Program-made: the position numbers and the translations under genes
Part shown: piece after piece, positions 58,359 to 64,000 of the stretch
How the letters are laid out: each line of letters opens with the position of its first letter
Numbering within the stretch: the stretch's first letter is position 1
Source of the DNA: Streptomyces changanensis
GTDB taxonomy: Bacteria > Actinomycetota > Actinomycetes > Streptomycetales > Streptomycetaceae
Reading direction: 5' to 3'
Length of the DNA stretch: 64,000 bases
Assembly (NCBI RefSeq): GCF_024600715.1
Contig: NZ_CP102332.1
Location: forward strand, 3,782,001-3,846,000
The notes under the pieces: generated by a model
Database searches by the model: none
The model's input: only the letters and a program-made list of their open reading frames with translations
What the model was told of the DNA's origin: nothing

Positions 58359-58904
58359 TCAGCCCATCGTCTTGGCGCCGTCGAGGGACTCGCGGATGAT
58401 GTCGGCGTGCCCGGCGTGCTGCGCGGTCTCGGCGATGACGTGCAGCAGCACCCGGCGGGCCGACCACCGGACCCCGGGCTTGAACCACGGCGCCTCCGGC
58501 AGCGGATGGTCCATGTCCAGGTCGGGCAGGGCGGCGACCAGCTCGTCGGTTCGGCGGGCCACCGCCTCGTACTCGGCCAGCACGCCGGCCAGCGTCTCGC
58601 CGGGCAGCAGGCGGAACTCGTCCTCCCGCTCGGCGGAGTCGGTCTCGGCCATGGCGTTGAAGTCGGGCATGGCCGACGGGCCCTCCACGATGAAGTCGAC
58701 CCAGATCCGCTCCATCTCGGCGACGTGCTTGACCAGGCCGCCCACGCACAGGGCGCTGACGGTGGTCCGCGACCCGGCCTGCTCGTCGGTGAGGCCCTGG
58801 GTGGTGAAGCGCAGGAAGTTCCGGTGCATGCCCAGCGTCTGCAGCAGGTCGGCACGCTCGCCGGTGAGGGCGGCCGCCTCGTGCAGGTTCGGGGTCTCGG
58901 TCAT
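58359..58904 (-). CDS. DinB-family (DUF664-type) protein
   Basis: A 181-residue four-helix-bundle protein of the DinB/YfiT metal-binding superfamily, whose members include mycothiol-dependent enzymes. Three His ligands are visible: one in GGLVKHVAEMERIW, two in VLLHVIAETAQHAGHADIIRESL. The segment TVSALCVGGL and the tail LDGAKTMG are typical of actinobacterial DUF664 proteins. Function unknown; possible thiol transferase. ATG 58904. It is divergent from the WYL regulator with 100 bases between starts, suggesting control by it. Confidence 0.9.
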   Translation of the reverse strand: MTETPNLHEAAALTGERADLLQTLGMHRNFLRFTTQGLTDEQAGSRTTVSALCVGGLVKHVAEMERIWVDFIVEGPSAMPDFNAMAETDSAEREDEFRLLPGETLAGVLAEYEAVARRTDELVAALPDLDMDHPLPEAPWFKPGVRWSARRVLLHVIAETAQHAGHADIIRESLDGAKTMG

Positions 58905-59004
58905 GGTCTTCCGCCTCCGGTGGGGTCCGTGTTCCTCGGTCTACGACGACGGTAGAAGCCATAGCGGCCACTTCCCGTCCTGAATTCCCGGGATGATCGG
59001 AGGC

Positions 59005-59967
59005 ATGGCGAACACCAGCACCCGGACGCTGCGACTGCTGTCCCTCCTGCAGACCCACCGCTACTGGCCGGGCACCGAACTGGCCGACCGGCTCGGCGTC
59101 TCGGTCCGCACACTGCGCCGGGACGTCGACCGGCTGCGCGAGCTCGGCTATCCGGTGGAGGCCCAGCGCGGTGTCGACGGCGGCTACCAGCTCGCCGCGG
59201 GTGCCGCGCTGCCGCCACTGGTGATCGACGACGACGAGGCGGTCGCCCTGGCCGTCGGGATGCACACCGCCGCGGAGGGCGCGGTGGAGGGCATCGCCGA
59301 GTCCTCGATCCGGGTGCTGGCCAAGGTGGCGCAGGTGATGCCCGCCCGGCTGCGCCACCGGGTCGAGGCGCTGCGCGCGATGACCGTGCCCGCCGGCTGG
59401 GGCAGCCCGGACCGGGCGGGAGTCGACCCGGGCGTGCTGACCACGCTGGCGCTGGCCTGCCGGGACAGCGAACGGCTCCGCTTCGGCTACGCCGCCGCCG
59501 ACGGCCGCCGCACCGACCGGGAGGTCGAGCCCCACCGGCTGGTCCGCCTCGCGCGCCGCTGGTACCTGGTCGCGTACGACCTCACGCGGCAGGACTGGCG
59601 CAGCTTCCGGGTCGACCGGCTCACCGCGCCGGACGGCACCGGCACGCCGTTCCGCCCGCGCGCCCTGCCCGCCGCCGACGCCGCCGAGTTCGTCCGCGCC
59701 GGGATCGGCAACCTGCCGCGCCCGTACCGGGTGACGGCCCTGGTGAACGCCCCGGCCGCGACCGTACGGGAACGGATCGGCCGGTGGAGCACGGTCGAGG
59801 AAGTGGACGCCGAGCACTGCCGGGTCCGCATGACCAGCGACTCGCTGGACTGGCCGACCCTGGCGCTGGGCTCCCTCGGCGCCGAGTTCCGCGTGCTCGA
59901 ACCGGCCGAGATGGTCGACCAGCTCCGCGACTGGGCAGCCCGGTTCGACCGCGCGGTACGGGACTGA
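59005..59967 (+). CDS. WYL-domain transcriptional regulator (YafY type)
   Basis: A 320-residue regulator. An N-terminal DeoR-like helix-turn-helix (TRTLRLLSLLQTHRYWPGTELADRLGVSVRTLRRDVDRLRELGYPV) precedes a central region with VDGGYQLAAGAALPPLVIDDDEAVALAVG and the WYL ligand domain (RRWYLVAYDLTRQDWRSFRVDRL), then a C-terminal WCX extension. WYL proteins respond to nucleotide or DNA-damage-derived ligands. ATG 59005 gives the family start; ATG 58993 (GGAGG lies between them) is possible. It probably regulates the adjacent divergent DinB gene. Confidence 0.9.
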   Translation: MANTSTRTLRLLSLLQTHRYWPGTELADRLGVSVRTLRRDVDRLRELGYPVEAQRGVDGGYQLAAGAALPPLVIDDDEAVALAVGMHTAAEGAVEGIAESSIRVLAKVAQVMPARLRHRVEALRAMTVPAGWGSPDRAGVDPGVLTTLALACRDSERLRFGYAAADGRRTDREVEPHRLVRLARRWYLVAYDLTRQDWRSFRVDRLTAPDGTGTPFRPRALPAADAAEFVRAGIGNLPRPYRVTALVNAPAATVRERIGRWSTVEEVDAEHCRVRMTSDSLDWPTLALGSLGAEFRVLEPAEMVDQLRDWAARFDRAVRD

Positions 59968-60104
59968 CAGGCCGACCGGCCTGGACGCTCCCGCTGTCCC
60001 CGCCGGTACCCCCGGGCCGCGACTTCGCACGGACGACCCTGAGGCGGCGGCCGGTCCATCGTCTCCCGACCGCCGCCCGTCGTCAGCCGTACGTCAGCCG
60101 GGCG

Positions 60105-60641
60105 TCAGCGGCACAGGGCGTCGATGTCCTCGGCGATGGTGGGGAACTCCGCGCGGGCCCCGGCGATGATGTCGCGGGCCGGGCGGCGCGGGGTGGTCGC
60201 GTGCCGCTCGGCGACCTCGGTCAGCGCGGTGCGGGGCGCGCTCGGGCGGGGCTCGGGGGCCCCGTACAGCACGGACTCCAGCGGCCCGACGCCGTCGGCC
60301 AGCACCCACAGGAAGTCGGAGAGGTTCCCGGCGACCACGCCGGACTCGCCCTCCGAGCCCAGGAACACCACGGGCTGCCCGGCGAGGGGCCGTCCCGGCC
60401 GCCCGTACCAGACGGCGGCGAGACCGCCCGAGCCGTCCTGCCCGAAGACCCGATAGGCGTCACCGTCGACCTCGGGGTTCCCCGTCCACTGGCGGAACCA
60501 GTCGGTGGTCTCCTCGGCGGAGTCGAAGGCGTCGTACGGCTCGAAGTCGATGCCCTCGCCCCCGTCGTAGTCGAAGCCGACGCGGGCCACGTCGGCGAGG
60601 GCGGGCGGGAGGCGGCGGTCGTCACCGGGCGTCTGTGTCAC
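60105..60641 (-). CDS. SMI1/KNR4 (SUKH)-family protein
   Basis: A 178-residue SUKH-superfamily protein with the characteristic middle DAYRVFGQDGSGGLAAVWYGRPGRPLAGQPVVFLGSEGESGVVAGNLSDFLWVLADG. SUKH proteins often serve as immunity proteins against toxins, but single housekeeping copies exist in streptomycetes, and no toxin gene is adjacent. The C-terminal tail is Arg/Ala-rich with a helix (ARDIIAGARAEFPTIAEDIDAL). GTG 60641 start. It is followed on the same strand by nothing else and lies 34 bases from the alpha/beta hydrolase stop, possibly in one transcript with it. Confidence 0.85.
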   Translation of the reverse strand: MTQTPGDDRRLPPALADVARVGFDYDGGEGIDFEPYDAFDSAEETTDWFRQWTGNPEVDGDAYRVFGQDGSGGLAAVWYGRPGRPLAGQPVVFLGSEGESGVVAGNLSDFLWVLADGVGPLESVLYGAPEPRPSAPRTALTEVAERHATTPRRPARDIIAGARAEFPTIAEDIDALCR

Positions 60642-60675
60642 CCGCGCAGGCTAACCGCCCGCACCGACAGCCGCC

Positions 60676-61443
60676 TCAGCCGGCCGGCGCGTCCGCCACG
60701 GCCCGGGCGAACGCCTCGGGGTTGTCCAGCATGACGTTGTGTCCGCAGTCGGGGACCGCCGTGACGGTCACACCCGCCGCGACCAGTTCCGCCGCGCCCG
60801 GGAACGGGGCGTCGGCCCGCGGGTACAGGAAGGTGCGCGGCACCGGCAGCGCCAGCAGCAGCTCCCGGATGGTCGGGGTCGTGCCGCGGACCAGGTGGGT
60901 CGCGCTGCGGTGCAGGGCCTCCAGGCCCGCCAGGCGCATCGTCGACCACCAGTGCGCGCCCACCCGGTCGCGGACCTCGCGCCAGCCGCCGGTGACGAAC
61001 TCCTCCTCGGTGTACGCCGCGATGCCGCTGCTCCCGGCGGTGCCCGGGACGCGGGGCAGCGGGTCGAGGTTGGCGTCGACCAGGACGAGCCGGGAGACCA
61101 GCTCGGGGTGGCGGGCGGCGAGCACGACGGCGACCGAACCGCCCATGCTGTGCGCGACGAGCTCGGCCCCGGCGACGTCCGCGGCGCGCAGGGCGGCGGC
61201 GAGCGTGTCGGCGTGGTCTTCGAGGGTGTACGCGAACGACGTGGGGCGGTCGCTGTGCCCGTGGCCGAGCAGGTCGACCAGGAGGGAGCGGTGGCCGGCC
61301 AGCAGGGGGTGCACCGCCGTCGCGGCGAAGTACGCGGGCGAGGTGGCGCCCAGTCCGTGCACGTAGACGCGCACTGGGTCACGGCCCGGGAGCTCCACCC
61401 AGCGGATGCGGTCCCCGGCGGCCGTCACGGCTGCGCTGCGCAC
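60676..61443 (-). CDS. Alpha/beta hydrolase
   Basis: A 255-residue alpha/beta-hydrolase. The oxyanion segment VHGLGATSPAYF, the nucleophile elbow VAHSMGGSVAVVLA (Ser in A-H-S-M-G), the acid-bearing strand and the late DCGHNVMLDNPEAF (catalytic His) form the triad. A cap region holds AHWWSTMRLAGLEALHRSATHLV. No signal peptide. The substrate is unknown; the closest general resemblance is to esterases and lactone hydrolases. GTG 61443. It diverges from hemB with 129 bases between. Confidence 0.9.
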   Translation of the reverse strand: MRSAAVTAAGDRIRWVELPGRDPVRVYVHGLGATSPAYFAATAVHPLLAGHRSLLVDLLGHGHSDRPTSFAYTLEDHADTLAAALRAADVAGAELVAHSMGGSVAVVLAARHPELVSRLVLVDANLDPLPRVPGTAGSSGIAAYTEEEFVTGGWREVRDRVGAHWWSTMRLAGLEALHRSATHLVRGTTPTIRELLLALPVPRTFLYPRADAPFPGAAELVAAGVTVTAVPDCGHNVMLDNPEAFARAVADAPAG

Positions 61444-61572
61444 GGTCTGTCTCCCCCCACGGCGGCATGATCACTGCCGGGACACGGTACCTCGCGGGCG
61501 CGACCCGCCGACGGCGCGGCGCCGACTGGGCGTCGGCAAAGGCACCGGTGGGGCGGGCGTAGCGTGAGGGGC

Positions 61573-62568
61573 ATGACTGTGTACGGATCCTTTCCCGGGG
61601 CGCGGCCGCGGCGGCTGCGTACCACGCCCGCGATGCGGCGGATGGTCGCGGAGACGCGGCTGCATCCGGCCGACCTGATCCTGCCCGCGTTCGTGCGGGA
61701 GGGCGTGAGCGAGCCGGTGCCGATCTCGGCGATGCCCGGCGTCGTGCAGCACACCCGGGACACGCTGCGGAAGGCCGCCGTGGAGGCGGTCGAGGCCGGG
61801 GTCTCCGGGATCATGCTGTTCGGCGTGCCGGAGGACGCGAAGAAGGACGCGGTCGGGACGGCGGGGACCGACCCGGACGGCATTCTGCAGGTCGCCATCC
61901 GGGACGTGCGGGCCGAGGTCGGGGACGACCTGGTGATCATGTCGGACCTGTGCCTCGACGAGTACACCGACCACGGGCACTGCGGAGTGCTGGACGCCGA
62001 CGGGCGCGTCGACAACGACGCGACCCTGGAGCGGTACGCCGAGATGGCGCAGGTCCAGGCCGACGCGGGCGTCCACGTCGTCGGGCCGAGCGGCATGATG
62101 GACGGCCAGGTCGGCGTCGTCCGCGACGCGCTCGACACGATCGGCAAGGAGGACGTGTCGATCCTCGCGTACACCGTGAAGTACGCCTCCGCCTTCTACG
62201 GGCCGTTCCGCGAGGCGGTCGGTTCGTCGCTGACGGGTGACCGCAAGACGTACCAGCAGGACGCGGCGAACCTGCGGGAGTCGATGCGGGAGCTGGCGCT
62301 CGACCTGGACGAGGGCGCCGACATGGTGATGGTCAAGCCGGCCGGGCCCTACCTCGACGTACTGGCGAAGGTCGCTGACGCGGTGGACGTGCCGGTCGCG
62401 GCGTACCAGATCAGCGGCGAGTACGCGATGGTCGAGGCGGCGGCGGAGAAGGGCTGGATCGACCGGGAGCAGGCGATCCTGGAGTCCCTCACCGGCATCC
62501 GGCGGGCGGGCGCGAAGATGATCCTCACGTACTGGGCGACCGAGGTCGCGCAGCGGCTGGGCCGCTAG
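61573..62568 (+). CDS. hemB: Delta-aminolevulinic acid dehydratase (porphobilinogen synthase)
   Basis: A 331-residue HemB that condenses two 5-aminolevulinates to porphobilinogen. Schiff-base lysines are K203 (YTVKYASAFYGPFREA) and K255 (MVKPAGPYLDV). The metal site SDLCLDEYTDHGHCG has C127, D129 and C137 where zinc enzymes have three Cys and magnesium-type enzymes have Asp/Ala, so it is of mixed type. ATG 61573 lies 7 bases after TAGCGT (61560-61565), a leaderless pattern; a GTG at 61564 is possible. The gene has its own promoter and is separated from rex-hemACD by about 5.7 kb. Confidence 0.97.
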   Translation: MTVYGSFPGARPRRLRTTPAMRRMVAETRLHPADLILPAFVREGVSEPVPISAMPGVVQHTRDTLRKAAVEAVEAGVSGIMLFGVPEDAKKDAVGTAGTDPDGILQVAIRDVRAEVGDDLVIMSDLCLDEYTDHGHCGVLDADGRVDNDATLERYAEMAQVQADAGVHVVGPSGMMDGQVGVVRDALDTIGKEDVSILAYTVKYASAFYGPFREAVGSSLTGDRKTYQQDAANLRESMRELALDLDEGADMVMVKPAGPYLDVLAKVADAVDVPVAAYQISGEYAMVEAAAEKGWIDREQAILESLTGIRRAGAKMILTYWATEVAQRLGR

Positions 62569-62579
62569 CCGACGCGGTC

Positions 62580-62619
62580 GGGAGCCGGGAGCCGGGAGCC
62601 GGTGGTCGGTGGTCGGTGG
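62580..62619. repeat. Short tandem repeats after hemB
   Basis: Three copies of the 7-mer GGGAGCC (62580-62600) followed by three copies of a GGTGGTC-type 7-mer to about 62620. Confidence 0.65.
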
Positions 62620-62693
62620 TGGGGGGCGGGCGGCTCTGGCCGTGCCCGGCCCCCTCGCGGTCGGGGGCGAGAGGTCGTGCCTAGGCTTCGGCC

Positions 62694-63245
62694 ATGCTCC
62701 TGGTACACGGCGGGAAAGCCGTAGCTGACGCTCTCGGACCGCGCACGGGGGGAGTGCCACTCGTCCCCGAGGGATTCGTCTGGCCGGACTGCCGCGAGTG
62801 TGGCCGGCCCATGCTGTTCCTCGCGCATCTGCCCCTCGCCCAGGGGGTGATCGCGGTCTTCCTCTGCCAGAACGACCCGGGCATGTGCGACGACTGGGAC
62901 GCCACCTCCGGTGCCAACCGCGTCTACGTGTGGGAAGGGCCGCTGTCGGCGGCCGCCGTTCCCGCCCAGGGTGAGACGCAGCTCGGTGCGGTGACCGCCC
63001 TGTGCCCCCGCCCCGCCGACACCCCGACCGCGGAGCCGGTGCTGGGACGGCTGGGTGGCGAACCCGACTGGATCCAAGGCGACGAGACTCCCGGCTGCCC
63101 CTCCTGCACCGCCCGTATGAGCTTCACGGCCGAACTCGAAGAGGGAGCCGACTTCGAGACCTCCGCCAACTTCGGCGGGGGTGGCCGCGGCTACGTCTTC
63201 CACTGCCGCCCCTGCGGCGAGGCCGCCTTCCTCTGGCAGCGCTGA
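62694..63245 (+). CDS. DUF1963-like Cys-rich hypothetical protein
   Basis: A 183-residue soluble protein. It has two zinc-finger-like Cys pairs at the ends (DCRECG near residue 32; GCPSCTARMSF and HCRPCGEAAFLW late) and the central motif AVFLCQNDPGMCDDWDATSGANRVYVW, typical of DUF1963/YwqG-like streptomycete proteins. These probably bind zinc structurally. Function unknown. ATG 62694 follows TAGGCT (62682-62687) by 6 bases, a good leaderless promoter. Confidence 0.82.
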   Translation: MLLVHGGKAVADALGPRTGGVPLVPEGFVWPDCRECGRPMLFLAHLPLAQGVIAVFLCQNDPGMCDDWDATSGANRVYVWEGPLSAAAVPAQGETQLGAVTALCPRPADTPTAEPVLGRLGGEPDWIQGDETPGCPSCTARMSFTAELEEGADFETSANFGGGGRGYVFHCRPCGEAAFLWQR

Positions 63246-63388
63246 AGGCCGCCTGCGAGCCCGTGGCGGACCGTGTTCCCAGCGGGTTCGCAGCGGGTCG
63301 GGGCTGGTTCACGTGTGTTCGGGGCCGGAGCCGGATCGCTGCGGCGCTGGCGGTACCCGAGGCGGTGCGGAGTCCCGTCGGACAGGCC
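63246..63388. other. Spacer between convergent genes
   Basis: 143 bases with no clear feature. Confidence 0.4.
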
Positions 63389-64000
63389 CTAGCCCGGTAG
63401 CGCGGCGAGGAGTGTGCCGGCGGCGTCGTAGAGGGCCAGGCGGTCGCCGCCCGCGTCCCCGTCCGGGGCGGGCGGAGTGGTGGCGTACCAGACGCCCCAG
63501 CCGGGCGAGCCGGGGAGCTCCAGCAGGGTCGCGGACGTCCTGGTGCCGTCCGGGCCGGTGAGCTCCACGCGGGCGGCGCCCTTCGTGCCGTGGTAGACCC
63601 CCGAGTGGAACGTTCCCTTCTGGTCGCCTTCCGACTGGTGGCTGAGGCCCGGCTCGCCGAGGTCGATGTTGCCGTCGGTGACGCTGCGGAAGTTCTCGAA
63701 GCCGTCGGGGCCCGACCAGTGCTTGCCCTCGGCGGTCAGCCAGACCTTCCAGCCGCGTCCCGCGTCGACCCGCTCGCCGGCCGCCACCACCCTGGGCGGC
63801 ACGGCCGGCGGCGACGCGGGCCGCGACGGGGACGGCGGGACGGTCGGGCCCGGCACGGGGGTGGCCGGGGCGGCCGGCGACGGGGACCGCGCCGGTGCCA
63901 GGACCTGCGTCAACGTGAGGGCCACCGCCGTCACGGCGAGGGCGCACCCCGTGGCCAGGGCCGCCGAGCGGCGCCGCAGGCGGGCGCGGCCGGCGCGTTC
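63389..64000 (-). CDS. Membrane-anchored protein, 5' end outside window
   Basis: The C-terminal ~203 codons of a minus-strand gene. The frame is open to the right edge: a basic stretch (RAGRARLRRR) and a hydrophobic helix (SAALATGCALAVTAVALTLTQVLA) precede a Pro/Ser/Ala-rich spacer and a ~115-residue extracytoplasmic domain (RGWKVWLTAEGKHWSGPDGFENFRSV, LSHQSEGDQKGTFHSGVYHGTKGAARVELTG, LALYDAAGTLLAALPG). The GTG at 63934 falls inside the helix and is therefore unlikely to be the start. Many streptomycete proteins of this shape have a cytoplasmic helix-turn-helix N-terminus, but that part is not visible. Confidence 0.75.
   Translation of the reverse strand, partial: ERAGRARLRRRSAALATGCALAVTAVALTLTQVLAPARSPSPAAPATPVPGPTVPPSPSRPASPPAVPPRVVAAGERVDAGRGWKVWLTAEGKHWSGPDGFENFRSVTDGNIDLGEPGLSHQSEGDQKGTFHSGVYHGTKGAARVELTGPDGTRTSATLLELPGSPGWGVWYATTPPAPDGDAGGDRLALYDAAGTLLAALPG

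Overview
The window is a chromosomal segment of a high-G+C actinobacterium, almost certainly a Streptomyces. Reasons: very high G+C with strong third-position bias; many GTG and several TTG starts; many genes whose start codon lies about 6-8 bases after a TAnnnT-type -10 box (leaderless pattern); and lineage-specific genes such as sigE-cseABC, bldN-rsbN, lsr2, rex-hemACD and a bS22-type ribosomal peptide. From memory, the gene order broadly follows the S. coelicolor segment running from coaX/lsr2/clpC through sigE to bldN and rex-hem, so this is mostly conserved core chromosome.

Layout. 1-7.5 kb: end of coaX, two small hypotheticals, a BlaI-type regulator with an unusual 200-residue Pro/Ala tail, a short N-acetylglutamate synthase, lsr2, a frameshifted SCO3374-family gene, and clpC with a ClgR-type operator. 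7.6-17.7 kb: cell-wall and envelope-stress functions (D,D-carboxypeptidase, M23 peptidase, sigE-cseA-cseB-cseC), mutY, a PAP2 phosphatase and a secreted Gly-rich protein. 17.7-25.4 kb: disA and radA, a large membrane protein joining a sigma-like region, a ZAS zinc motif, a transmembrane helix and an extracellular BACON-like domain, a Cys-rich protein, Ppx/GppA and a TIM-barrel epimerase. 25.7-33.5 kb: ilvD, a Ser/Thr kinase with a beta-propeller, an SH3 protein, a membrane protein, proC, and a tryptophanyl-tRNA synthetase preceded by a Trp-codon attenuator.

33.7-39.5 kb is a complete 16S-23S-5S rRNA operon with four candidate upstream promoters and a strong terminator and no spacer tRNA. 39.5-50.7 kb: HAD hydrolase, MFS transporter, AcuC-type deacetylase, phosphatase, excisionase-like HTH protein, the 32-residue bS22 peptide (44040-44138), an epimerase/acyltransferase pair, then the developmental sigma factor bldN with its anti-sigma rsbN, a HAD-IB phosphatase and a glutaredoxin-like protein. 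50.9-55.8 kb is the redox-controlled rex-hemA-hemC-hemD operon, whose genes overlap by about 4 bases and which has a near-perfect Rex operator upstream.

Between hemD and hemB (55.9-61.4 kb) lies an accessory patch: a DUF397 gene, the 3' remnant of a DUF5753 regulator, an anti-sigma-type ATPase, an unrecognised 202-residue protein of lower G+C, a DinB/WYL pair, a SUKH protein and an alpha/beta hydrolase. hemB resumes the heme pathway at 61.6 kb. The window ends inside a membrane-anchored protein. I see no CRISPR array, intact transposon, integrase or tRNA. The least-described items are the sigma/ZAS/BACON fusion, the Trp attenuator whose promoter abuts the rRNA promoter, and the damaged DUF5753/ATPase locus.
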